From NCBI GenBank assembly GCA_026419775.2, contig JAOPGA020001243.1, positions 1-27,863 on the forward strand: DNA of 27,863 nt. Reading direction: 5' to 3'. A program made the position numbers and the translations under genes. Under the pieces are notes generated by a model that worked only from the letters and a program-made list of their open reading frames with translations, was not told the origin of the DNA and ran no database searches. Origin of the DNA: Acrasis kona (taxonomy: Eukaryota > Heterolobosea > Eutetramitea > Acrasida > Acrasidae). Below are positions 1 through 8,421 of this stretch, piece after piece; the first letter of the stretch is position 1, and every line of letters starts with the position of its first letter.

Positions 1-740
1 AAGAACCGCTGGATCTCAACAAATTGTTTCCTCTTGAAGTATGGCAAGAATGGTGTGGCTATTGTATTCTTCTTGAAATCGTGCACAGCAGTGGTGTAAA
101 AAGTTCCTTTGATAAACGCTTTTTTGTACTCAATCTTTGTATCTGTGGCTGCTATTCTTCCAATTCCATATATCTGGTCTTTTATCTCCTCCATCTGAGT
201 TCTCTTATACCAACAAGGACTTTTCAACTTTCCAAGGAAGCGCTGTGTTTCTAGATCGGGAACTTGCTTTTGGATATGTGTGACATTACGGTAACGAGTT
301 AGTACACGAGCCGTGCTTTGAAGTACCTGGTTTGTTCCTGTAATGCATTTTACAAGGGTACCATTAAAATCCTCCCAAGGAAAGCAAGAGGAAGTCCAAA
401 TCGGTCCAAACTTCTCTACACAATCGGCAAGGTGTTCTAATAAATGAATATTGTTGGTGCACCTATCCTTTCCTGCCAGGAGCATGTACCAAACCTGAAA
501 TGTTTTAAGTTTCATCTTCGCTTCCTTTAGTTGTTGTGGGGTGATGAACTCTCCGATTAAAATTTATGGAAATGTAACGGTAGTTTGAGATTCTGCCATT
601 TTCTATTGATTTCACCAAGCCATACTTTCTTCTTGATGTGGAAGCACTCAGACTTGAACTTTGAATTTCTAAAGAATGAATCAATGATCTGCCTTGTAAC
701 GCCTTCCCATAAATTATGCATGGGGTCAACTGTTATTCTA
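1..740 (-). pseudogene. Tnp2/CACTA-type transposase, C-terminal half (decayed)
   Basis: Minus-strand coding that continues off the left edge. Reading from 740 leftwards, the frame gives RITVDPMHNLWEGVTRQ, the conserved second acidic site (VDPMHN) of Tnp2-type transposases. A frameshift near 556 then leads into ITPQQLKEAKMKLK and HLLEHLADCVEKFGPIW, followed by FPWEDFNGTLVK. That last block is the usual 'fGP...FpfErfNG' region carrying the catalytic acidic residue in this family. These signatures are read directly; the family assignment is from known fungal Tnp2/CACTA (EnSpm or Plavaka-like) proteins. It is the downstream half of the gene starting at 4945, separated from it by the transposon at 741-3643. 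The frameshift means it is not functional as it stands. EnSpm and Plavaka cannot be told apart from the motifs alone. Confidence 0.82.
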
Positions 741-759
741 GGGAGATCGCAACAATCAG
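741..759 (+). repeat. Left terminal inverted repeat of the 741-3643 transposon
   Basis: GGGAGATCGCAACAATCAG, a perfect 19-bp inverted match to 3625-3643. The base outside (740, a) does not pair with 3644 (c), which sets the outer limit. Confidence 0.92.
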
Positions 760-848
760 GGTTTTAAAAAACTGTTCTTACCCTACCATCCATCCTGATC
801 TGATGATAATTGAATAAATACCCATATCCCATACTGATAAAAATTTTC

Positions 849-870
849 GCGGAGCGTTATAACGCTCCGC
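849..870. repeat. Perfect 22-bp palindrome
   Basis: The half-site GCGGAGCGTTA is followed directly by its exact reverse complement, a GC-rich island in very AT-rich DNA between the left terminal repeat and the transposase start. It could form a cruciform or RNA hairpin, or bind a dimeric protein. The role is unknown. Confidence 0.85.
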
Positions 871-1001
871 TATCCCAATATCTCCGAAAATTAAATTATC
901 TAATATTATAAAGTTGACTAAATTCAAATAAAATATGTAACGTTCATAAAAGTAGCAGTATAAATAGTTTGATCCAATGTGACCGTTTTTCATATGATCT
1001 A

Positions 1002-3523
1002 ATGAAGCAACAAACACTATTAACTTTCTCTGGACCACGCAAGTACGTTCCAACCTCTAAGAGCAAGCCAGAGATAGATATTAAATACTATTATGTGGAT
1101 CAAGAAAATGTGAGGATGCCATATCACAAGTACATGAACGCATACTTCTGGCACCACTTTACAAAAAATGGGACAAAGGAATGTGACAAACAAAAGGTGA
1201 TAGAGGCGGCAAATGCGCTAATTGGAGCAATCAAGCACCACACAGAGGAAGTAACATCGGATTTGCTGGACCCAAATACATTATCCTTTGACAAGGAGGG
1301 TGACTTCTATGTACTATCAGCAGCTGGTCGGAGCAAATACGTAGGGGAAACTCCAAAGAGTAAAGCTATAAGAGCTCCTAAGCAGCATGAGCATCAAAAG
1401 GCCCTAGATGAACAGAGGTTACAGCTGTTAAAGCTTCAGTGTGATTTAAAGAAAATCCAAGAACTGCCAGAAGACTTGCGGGCCTCTCTTAACACTTCTG
1501 AGATAGAGAAGGAAAAGTCATTTGGTATCAAAAAGCTGCTACAGAGCATTAAAGTACATGAGAGCGAATTAAAAAGGCTCCAAAAACATGCTTTAGCCCA
1601 AAGCAAACACAATAAAAAAGCTTCTGAGTCGGATTATGTTGTTGATACTTTTAATCCAGGTCAAAAAATGTACAAGTCAGATGTTCCCAACCAAATACTT
1701 GAGATTGTATCAACTGGAAGGGAACTAGCGGCAGACCCAAAACAAAGAGGAGAGACTGTAACAACCCCTTTGAAAGTAACCCAAATTCATAAGGAGCTAA
1801 AGGAAAGTACAACTCAAAGCTTTCATACAGTTCAGTAAGGCGAAATTTGGCTCCAAAGCAGTCCAAAACTACAGTAGCACAATGGCATTATAATCATGCA
1901 TCAGTGAAGGTTTGGAAAGTTGGCAACACCAAATCAAAAGAAAATGAGGATCTTCACTACACATCTGCCACCATAAAATACCTGTGAACAATTACTACTT
2001 TATTGCCTGAGAAAGAGGTTGCTTTCTGTTCTATTGATAAGCGCCAGAATATACCTCTCCGAGGTGATTGTATATCAAAATCTATGGCTGTAGCTTTGAA
2101 GGACGGAGATGATACATACGCGCTTCTTGATCATAGTTGGGACATCTTCGGAGAATCTGCAGCACCCAATGTAATTGTATACTGTAATCCCTACGCTATT
2201 AATGACGATATTGCCATCAAACAATCAAAGGTGCATGTATATACAAGATCTAACTCTACAAACAAGCCTGGAAAAATAGAAATAATGCGTGATAGAATCA
2301 ACTCATTTCGCAATGGAGGTGCTTTCAGCCATAAGCCAAATGGCGAGCTACGAGATGTATTAATTGATTTGATGGACAATGAAAGTTCTGGCGCTCCTGG
2401 AAATCGATGTAACCAGGTATTAAACTTCTATATGTTTAAAGTCCTCAAACTACAAGTACTAGTCCATGCATCTTATGCAGCTTATTGTAGCAGATATAAT
2501 CCAGCAGAGATGGTTATGACACACATAAGTAAAGCGCTTGTTGGTGTTTCTAATTTGGATGAACGTGTACATGGACATCATTTAAATTCTCAAAATAAGT
2601 GTATCAACCAAGAAGCCCAAATTAATAATCATAAGAGCGCGCTTTCGAAAATTGACTTGTTAATCAAAGACATTAAAGTTAATGGAGAGAATTTCGAGTC
2701 TTGTATTATTGAGCCTGGGTCGGTAGTAGCACCTGAAGTTATTGAAGATGATTCAATTCCAACAATGGAGAACATAATCCTGTATTTTAGTACTAAAGGT
2801 TCACTTTCAGACAAAGTAAAAGCTCAAGTGGAGGCATTCATTACTTTAATGCAAAATCATACCATCAACAGTGTTGGATCGAATACCACTTTAATACATA
2901 CTTGCAATGATCCTGTCTGCTGCAAAAGAAAGAACATTGGATGGTTTCAAACATTACGCGATTTTGATGGAAACTTGCCAATGCCGATTCCTGATCCATC
3001 ACGGACTGGTCACTTTATGCCACTAAAAGAAAGGCTTTTTAATGAAGATAAGAACATTTATATGGACAAACATCTCCCAAGTTTGAAGGGCAATCCAACC
3101 TTTTGTAAGGAATGTGGCAGAAAGATTTTGAGCAAAACCGATCTTACTAATCACATGCGCCTAGTACATTCAAAGAAAAATCTTAATGAATGCAGCGATC
3201 TATCGGATACTGATGATTATGACTCAGAAGTGGAACTGGCGCTAAGACAGCTTCAAAATGAACCAGAACCACCTTCAGAATTGGGTGATGACAAGAACAA
3301 TAATAAACTAGTGGATGACAACACAACAAGTGAGAAGATTGTTGTCCAACCCAATGTCTTCCTAATACCAGAAGTCAGCTACAGCAGAATGCTAGGCCAA
3401 ATAGCAACAATGACAGATTCTCTTCCCCCAAGAAGAAACAAAAGGACTTTTGATGTATTTAATAGTCAGCCAGTAGTTGAATCATCAACTCCAATTAAAA
3501 AAAGAAGAATTGCAAAAAAATAA
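1002..3523 (+). pseudogene. DDE-type transposase-like gene with C-terminal C2H2 zinc finger (frameshift and nonsense)
   Basis: The likely start is ATG 1002 (MKQQTLLTFSGP). The first frame runs to TAA at 1836-1838. Coding continues in another frame (RRNLAPKQSKTTVAQWHYNH ... DLHYTSATIKYL), meets TGA at 1985-1987, then stays open to 3523. Visible motifs: a basic coiled segment (about residues 140-215 of the first part), FCSIDKRQNIPLRG (first acidic site), SSGAPGNRCNQ where relatives have DGGPDEN, YNPAEMVMTHISKALVGVSN (acidic third site), HTCNDPVCCKRKN (Cys-rich), and a C2H2 finger CKECGRKILSKTDLTNHMRLVH, followed by an acidic tail and a basic KKRRIAKK end. From memory, this order matches a large transposase-like family in animals and fungi with 'DDK..xPLG', 'DGGPDEN' and 'YNPVERRMA' motifs. 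It lies wholly inside the TIR element and is presumably its own transposase. The second acidic site looks lost. Confidence 0.75.
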
Positions 3524-3624
3524 AATACCCCTTCAAAACATCTGATATTATTATATTAATGAGACCCATACCCATCATGCTGTACTGATTTTTTTTAAAA
3601 AATTACCCATCCACCCATATGATA

Positions 3625-3643
3625 CTGATTGTTGCGATCTCCC
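3625..3643 (-). repeat. Right terminal inverted repeat of the 741-3643 transposon
   Basis: CTGATTGTTGCGATCTCCC, the exact reverse complement of 741-759, followed by the target duplication CTA (3644-3646). Confidence 0.92.
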
Positions 3644-3918
3644 CTATTAGGAGTTATCCAACCTGGAAACTCACATAATTTTGGAACATTTTGAATACCT
3701 TCATATGGTTCGTTATATTAGAAATGTACCTGTACGCTAGTCTGTAGTGCTCCTCTGTTCTTAAAACACCGTCATCGTTTTCAGTGGGTGGGTAACAGAC
3801 GCAGTTATTTAAATACATTCCTTTCTTCTTACAAAATAGGCAAGCAAAATATCCTCCAGCGTTGATATGTCCAATCATTTTCCTTTGGCCAGGTATGTCG
3901 CACGTGCAAAGCAAGAGG
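3644..3918 (-). pseudogene. Tnp2/CACTA-type transposase, middle segment
   Basis: Minus-strand reading begins just left of the LINE-A poly(A) with LLLCTCDIPGQRKMIGHIN, then AGGYFACLFCKKKGMYL and RTEEHYRLAYRYIS. 'CDIPgqRKmiGh ... C..C' is the first catalytic acidic block of Tnp2-type proteins. A frameshift near 3720 moves into EGIQNVPKLCEFPGWITPNR, which ends at the TIR transposon insertion. The segment encoding the block usually found before 'CDIPG' is absent between here and 4190, so sequence was probably lost when LINE-A inserted. The Met reading at 3938 comes from the LINE-A tail, not from the gene. Confidence 0.8.
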
Positions 3919-4189
3919 TTTTTTTGTATAAATCGCATTCTGCAAAAAGCTTTATTAGAATAAATTTACATATTTATAAATGACTCTATACAGCCGAAGG
4001 CCCGCCTAGCTTGGCGGATTTGATGGCGTGTGTTGCGCAACGCGCGAGCCAGGAGTAAGAGGTCTCCATCAAAATTGTTGATATCTTCCTCAACACTTGG
4101 AGTGGCTTTTTGACTGGTATCTTACTAGAAAAACGCTTAACTACATCCATACTAGTGTAACCAAGTAGACTAGCATAAATAGTAGCTTT
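3919..4189 (-). mobile_element. LINE-A copy 1: 3' end of a non-LTR retrotransposon
   Basis: Minus-strand 3' end with poly(A) (T-run 3919-3925), stop codon at 3986-3988 and a coding tail: KATIYASLLGYTSMDVVKRF, PLQVLRKISTILMETSYSW, ending KSAKLGGPSAV. The coding tail and 3' untranslated region are near-identical to 8422-8680 and 27544-27821, and the last part matches 21409-21504. The tail is homologous to LINE-B, where it follows a reverse-transcriptase zinc knuckle, so it is read as the LINE C-terminus. It is fused in frame to the upstream Tnp2 segment, giving a 159-residue chimeric frame (4465-3986). No clear target duplication was seen. Confidence 0.8.
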
Positions 4190-4945
4190 ACGCTTGTCAG
4201 TCATAGGATGTTCGTCAAAGTCAAACATGTCTCTAGCAAACTTTTTGTCACTCCACATTTCACCCAAGAATTTTATCATAGATCTGTACATGAAGTATTT
4301 TGTTTTCTTTGTGCAGTCTTTACACTTGTCGGAGTCAATGTAACCATGGTCTTCGCAATAATAATGTCTTGTCATTTGTTGCTGCTCAGTAATTACAATC
4401 TCCTCTACATTTCTGTGTTTTGATGGTAAGTTTGTGTTAGGTGCTACATAATTAATCAAGTTCACGAGTTGTTTGAAACATTCGTCGTTGAGTTTGAACC
4501 TATTTACAAAACTTGTTATTGACGTTACAACACTGGCCAGGGGAATGTCAGGTGGTTTCCAGTTACACGGATAAAATTTGTCCTTGAAATAGATTGGTTT
4601 GCCCTCAAAGCCAGAAACGAATATTCTTTCGTCAACAGTTTCAATTTGATGTTCTAGTCCACCAATAACTACCTCATCATCGCATATTGCCCTATTTGGA
4701 ACAAAAACTGTTTGTAATGATGGGCGTTGTTCTTGTAATTGTTGGGGCTGATGTTGAATTTGTACATCTTGCGATAGGATGGGCCGGTCAATATTATAAT
4801 CTATGATTTCTTGACCTGGTTGTGTGTTTGTATGGAGTGGAACAGACCCTTGTAGTGTTTGTACACATTCTTAGTTGGATACTAGATTCGCAACCCTCTT
4901 CACCATAGTCTGTATTGATGACGCTTTACCTCTTCTCTTTTTCAT
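4190..4945 (-). pseudogene. Tnp2/CACTA-type transposase, N-terminal segment
   Basis: Start ATG 4945-4943 (MKKRRGKASSIQTMVKRV, basic N-terminus). An in-frame TAA lies at 4871-4873 after 24 residues, then the same frame stays open through a Gln-rich linker (QIQHQPQQLQEQRP) and SGFEGKPIYFKDKFYPCNW. It ends with a zinc-binding block, YYCEDHGYIDSDKCKDC, followed by TKYFMYRSMIKFLGEMW. Cys-rich N-termini of this kind precede the DDE region in fungal Tnp2 proteins. The segment is cut at its 3' end by LINE-A copy 1. The divergent upstream region (4946-5225) is shared with the plus-strand gene at 5226. Confidence 0.68.
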
Positions 4946-5133
4946 GTTTAGTTGAGTTGAGTTTGAACTGTTTTTCTTGCTATGTTGAATTGAAAAAAGT
5001 AGGACTTTACATACATACTTACAGTTGACAACTAATAAAATAGAATGTCAACTGTCTATTTAGCTTTCAATACATTATATGAACAGTAGTAAATAGAATA
5101 CAGTTTGTACTATTTCAGCCTTCCTTACAATTT

Positions 5134-5155
5134 GAAGGTTGCTATTCGAACCTTC
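5134..5155. repeat. Inverted repeat in the divergent promoter region
   Basis: GAAGGTT (5134-5140) and AACCTTC (5149-5155) form a 7-bp inverted pair with an 8-base spacer, just upstream of the TATA-like box of the 5226 gene. It may be a protein-binding site. Confidence 0.4.
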
Positions 5156-5173
5156 ACCTTCTAATACAGAAAG

Positions 5174-5180
5174 TATAAAA
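5174..5180 (+). promoter_or_regulatory. TATA-like box upstream of the 5226 gene
   Basis: TATAAAA lies 46 bases before ATG 5226, with an A-rich leader between (CTAATAAAACAATACATAA before the start). This is a conventional position for a eukaryotic core promoter with a short 5' leader. Confidence 0.5.
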
Positions 5181-5225
5181 GCTAGAAATAAAGAACTACA
5201 AACTATCTAATAAAACAATACATAA

Positions 5226-6662
5226 ATGAAGGCAGACATTGATCTAGACAACGGCACCCTAGAACATATCAAAGACGCTCTACTAGAAGGAAATCCCAAA
5301 AAGATGGTAGCTACCATACAAGTCATGAAGTCGATCCTAAAACATGCAAAAGCGACACAATGCCAAAATGCATCCAGCATCAAATTAACAGGGAACAAGG
5401 ATGAACTGGCTCAGCGTATTTTTGATCACAAAGATGCTGTTAAAATGGCGATCGAAAATCTACAAAGGGAGGTGTTTGAAAATTCAATCACATCTTCAAG
5501 CACCCTTATGGATACAGGACCAGATGCAATGGATGCAGAAGCTAGTAGAATGATTTCCGCTCACTTATCCATGCACCAAAGCAACATCCCCCCTCAAAAC
5601 CCAAATCAAGAGTTTGAAGACCTTCTCAATCCCTCAGACTATTTTAGTCAGTCTATTCTGCAACCTACATCAGGAGTTCAAGGCTTTTCCTTTACAAAAC
5701 AGCTTGGACTTGATTATATTCAAAGTCAATCAGAAGAGGATACTTCTATTAGCAGCCGGCCAATCTTGAATGAAACGAGTCTAGTTTTAGCCGCACAAAC
5801 TACTCCTGCTCAAGCTGCACCAATTTTGAGTGAAATGCAAAGTCCACAACTACCTTCTACACCAGCAGTTGTCAATGATCCTCAAACAGTTACCGCCCTT
5901 CAATTTACAATTGAACACCTTGGGAAGATACAAGACTTGACAAATACCACGTTCAAGACGATCTCAAGAACTTTTTCTGCTCAAGACGATAAAAACGAAA
6001 TCATTGAATTGATAACATCTTCTGCAATTGATCCCAAAGTTAAAGTAACACACCGAGTCCCTAAAGGCACTCTTGACCAAATCTTAGCAAAGACTGCTCT
6101 AATTACTGTGGTGAAGTTACTTGTGAAAATTGTTGGACTTGATTGCAGCAAAGGATCTAGATCTGGAAAGAGCAATGGTGCTGTGTGGGATAAGATCAAA
6201 GTTGAATCAGTCTTCTTGTTATCTGCAGCCATTGCAAAATATGCTGGAAAAAAAGGCACAAACACAACAATTCTGGATCAGTTGAATGCTAATAACTTTG
6301 CATTACTTATGAGCACCTTAGACTCTATTGGGAACGATGCAAGAAACAAGGCAAAGGAAGAAAGTAAGAGGAAAGAGAAATCTACTGCTATTGTCCCAAC
6401 TATCAACGCTGATGATTGTGTGAACATAATGAACGGTAACAACATCATTGGAGAAGGCTCAGTGTGTAGTGCAACGCAATGGCACAACAATCTAATTCCA
6501 GAAGAATTTGTAGTTATAGGGATCAGTAAAATTTTAGAAACAGTGGACATCCCAATTCCTTTGAGTGAGCCTGGAGTAGAAAAAAGAACGAGTTGGAATC
6601 TATTTTTAGTCGATGACATAATAGCATGGCGTCGGGATGGACTTCAAAAAATCCAAAAATAA
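5226..6662 (+). CDS. Unrecognised 478-residue protein with a possible N-terminal SAP-like segment
   Basis: A long intact frame with a good start (A-rich leader, TATA-like box 46 bases upstream). Residues about 38-65 (SSIKLTGNKDELAQRIFDH) resemble the 'l.GnK.eL..RI' core of SAP DNA-binding helices; this is a weak match. A Ser/Thr/Pro/Gln-rich region follows (about 85-235). A predicted globular part (about 250-390) contains VKLLVKIVGLDCSKG and SVFLLSAAIAKYAGKKG, then a Lys/Glu stretch (KAKEESKRKEKS). The C-terminus, with IPIPLSEPG and SWNLFLVDDIIAWRRDG, looks folded. I know no family for the whole. It diverges from the Tnp2 gene (ATGs 280 bases apart) and ends 13 bases from the convergent stop at 6676. 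It might be an accessory protein of the Tnp2 element, as CACTA elements often carry two divergent genes, but that is speculation. Confidence 0.75.
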   Translation: MKADIDLDNGTLEHIKDALLEGNPKKMVATIQVMKSILKHAKATQCQNASSIKLTGNKDELAQRIFDHKDAVKMAIENLQREVFENSITSSSTLMDTGPDAMDAEASRMISAHLSMHQSNIPPQNPNQEFEDLLNPSDYFSQSILQPTSGVQGFSFTKQLGLDYIQSQSEEDTSISSRPILNETSLVLAAQTTPAQAAPILSEMQSPQLPSTPAVVNDPQTVTALQFTIEHLGKIQDLTNTTFKTISRTFSAQDDKNEIIELITSSAIDPKVKVTHRVPKGTLDQILAKTALITVVKLLVKIVGLDCSKGSRSGKSNGAVWDKIKVESVFLLSAAIAKYAGKKGTNTTILDQLNANNFALLMSTLDSIGNDARNKAKEESKRKEKSTAIVPTINADDCVNIMNGNNIIGEGSVCSATQWHNNLIPEEFVVIGISKILETVDIPIPLSEPGVEKRTSWNLFLVDDIIAWRRDGLQKIQK

Positions 6663-6675
6663 ATATTGTTTTTTA

Positions 6676-7893
6676 TTATAACAAAGTTACCAAACCAATG
6701 TCAACGAACTTGATGAGGGATGTATTAGAGAACTTGATTGTCTCTACCAGAATCCTTTTCACTTGCACAATAACACATTCTTTATGTTTGTATGTTTCAA
6801 TCTCAGAACAATTATAATTACTGCAATTTATGGACCAATATTTCTTATTGGCGAAAGAAATATTCTCTCGACGATCATAGTACACTATACCTTGGAAACT
6901 TCTTAAAGCTGGCTCATTAACAAAATTACTTAACATCTTTATATTGAAGCCAACAAAACAAAATGTAACATAATTGTGAAACAGTAGAAATCTGCACTGA
7001 ATATTAACCGATTGAGGTCGGTAATTTTTCAGCTTCTCACCTAAAAGACACAAGACTGCCCTACTTTCTGTGCGATTGGAATAACAAGCATGATCTCGCG
7101 GGGCTTGTATAAAGCAGAAGCCCCCTACTTTCCTCTCAAATGTCAAAGCCGGTCCATTCACAAAGTGAAGGGTAAACCGACAAAACCTCCCACCGTTTCT
7201 TTTTACTGCATCAAATAATGAAAATCCATCCTCAATGTTTGTTCGGGAAGCTGATGTTTCAAGGATTAGGTGCTTAATGTTTGAACCGATAGAACTATTT
7301 TTGAACATGTCAATGTAGCACAAAATGTTGTCGAATAGATGAGTTCCACATACTACAAGAGTGACCTCTGCAAATGTCATTAGGAACGCAAGCAGCAATG
7401 TATCTGGGCATTGAATGTTGTTGGACAACTGCTCCATTCTGGAAAGTTCAATAACCGCGCTCATGTTGCTCTCACCAAAATAGGGGTGGCTTTTGTTCAA
7501 CTTGCGAGTCTGAATGGCCTCCATCATACTCTCTGGAGTGATGTTATACTGGTTAATGCAGATGTACGCAACAACAGGTTTCTTGCGGTAATTGTCTTTG
7601 TTGTTGAAATACGCAAGTTGGATCTCTTTAAAGTCCTGGAATGGAATGAACATGCTCTCCTCATGACTGCGGCCTGATGTGAAAATCACCGGGCCATACT
7701 CGTCCATTAATGTTTCACNCCATAAATGTCCTCCCATTATCAGGCTATCATGATTGATATTTGTAATATCAAACGTATGCTTTGGCACGCTGACATGATC
7801 CTCATCTTCCGACTCTTCACTCATCTCACTGTCGTGTGAGCATTCTTGACTGTAGTCTGACTCTTCATCACTGCTGTATTCAAGGCTGCTCAT
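6676..7893 (-). CDS. Unrecognised 405-residue protein with an acidic N-terminus
   Basis: An intact minus-strand frame from ATG 7893. Residues 1-35 are almost all Ser/Glu/Asp (SSDEESDYSQE, SEESEDEDHV). After it come DEYGPVIFTSGRSHEESMF, KKPVVAYICINQYNITPESM, a hydrophobic block LLLAFLMTFAEVTLVVCG (about 170-190), and a Cys-containing C-terminal half (GGFCFIQAPRDHACYSN, INCSNYNCSEIETYKHKEC). I do not recognise a family; the acidic start suggests a nuclear protein. One codon (residue 59) holds an undetermined base at 7729. It converges on the 5226 gene with 13 bases between stops, so the 3' ends must overlap in transcripts. It is one of the few undamaged long frames in the window. Confidence 0.7.
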   Translation of the reverse strand: MSSLEYSSDEESDYSQECSHDSEMSEESEDEDHVSVPKHTFDITNINHDSLIMGGHLWXETLMDEYGPVIFTSGRSHEESMFIPFQDFKEIQLAYFNNKDNYRKKPVVAYICINQYNITPESMMEAIQTRKLNKSHPYFGESNMSAVIELSRMEQLSNNIQCPDTLLLAFLMTFAEVTLVVCGTHLFDNILCYIDMFKNSSIGSNIKHLILETSASRTNIEDGFSLFDAVKRNGGRFCRFTLHFVNGPALTFERKVGGFCFIQAPRDHACYSNRTESRAVLCLLGEKLKNYRPQSVNIQCRFLLFHNYVTFCFVGFNIKMLSNFVNEPALRSFQGIVYYDRRENISFANKKYWSINCSNYNCSEIETYKHKECVIVQVKRILVETIKFSNTSLIKFVDIGLVTLL

Positions 7894-8421
7894 TGTTTGA
7901 GAATTTTATTGAAGTCTCATTCTATGTCCATTCCTACTTTTACGCTTTCATTTTGCTATTTTCCATAGTTCATTTTTCTTTTCGTTCTTATCTATGTTTT
8001 TTGCTATGGGATTGGACGTTACAAAGGAAATTTTTGCTATGTTCCAAGGTATTTTTCAAGGTTTAAAAAACTACTTTCATACTTTATTAAAATTACTGTT
8101 TTTTGTACCTTGAAAACAGGACATTTTACTGTTTTCATACTACTTTTGAAATCACGGGTATATGATCGGTTTTTGATACAAAACATGATACAAATTTTGA
8201 TCGATTTTATGATCAATAATCCAATTGCACCAAACTGGACTTATTTTTCGGTAGTTTGATCCAATTTTGATCTAAATTTTGATCCAAAATATAATCGATG
8301 TTTGATCGCAGTTATGATAACAATGTTGATTGATTGTTGATTGCAATTATGATCGCAGTCAACCGATCATAAATCAAATCAAGCATCGAATCTGTGGAGG
8401 TTCCCAAAGATTACAAAAACT
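7894..8421. other. AT-rich gene-less spacer with a GATC-rich block
   Basis: No convincing coding was seen on either strand. The first half is T-rich with an inverted pair (TTTTTCAAGG near 8050 and CCTTGAAAAC near 8110). From about 8160 to 8375, GATC recurs nine times in degenerate TTTGATC / ATGATCG settings, in a manner unlike the surrounding DNA. LINE-A copy 2 begins at 8422. Confidence 0.55.
8160..8375. repeat. Degenerate GATC-rich repeat cluster
   Basis: Nine GATC tetramers in about 215 bases, mostly as TTTGATC(C/G)A or TATGATCG, irregularly spaced 10-35 bases apart. A shorter version (AGTTTGATCCAATGTGACC ... CATATGATCTAATG) lies at about 967-1004 inside the TIR transposon. Confidence 0.5.

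Larger units (their letters stand above)
741..3643 (+). mobile_element. 2.9-kb DNA transposon with 19-bp terminal inverted repeats, inserted in the Tnp2 gene
   Basis: The ends are GGGAGATCGCAACAATCAG (741-759) and its exact reverse complement (3625-3643). The flanks are CTA on both sides (738-740 and 3644-3646), a 3-bp target duplication. On the minus strand, removing the element and one CTA joins ACTCCTAAT to AGAATAACAGTT in one open frame (TPNR followed by ITVDPMHN), exactly across the conserved Tnp2 site, which supports these boundaries. The element carries one plus-strand transposase-like gene (1002-3523), a palindrome and subterminal repeats. The 3-bp duplication fits several superfamilies (CACTA, Harbinger, Academ); I do not assign one. 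It is internally decayed but complete at both ends. Confidence 0.9.

Noticed and set aside
3560-3600. LINE-like poly(A) at the T/A run near 3590
   Set aside because: It lies inside the TIR element close to its right end with no coding tail or duplication.
5134-5160. tRNA-like T-arm on the minus strand (GGTTCGAATAG)
   Set aside because: No acceptor, D or anticodon arms can be formed in the flanking AT-rich sequence; it is better explained as a simple inverted repeat.
5981-6619. Minus-strand frames of 94 and 113 residues
   Set aside because: Both are antisense to the intact 5226-6662 gene and have shadow-like composition.
7411-7677. 88-residue plus-strand frame
   Set aside because: It lies opposite the long intact minus-strand gene 6676-7893 and is a shadow of it.
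8330-8421. Met-initiated start of the frame that runs into LINE-A copy 2
   Set aside because: The first 30 residues are GATC-rich spacer; only the LINE-A tail is supported.
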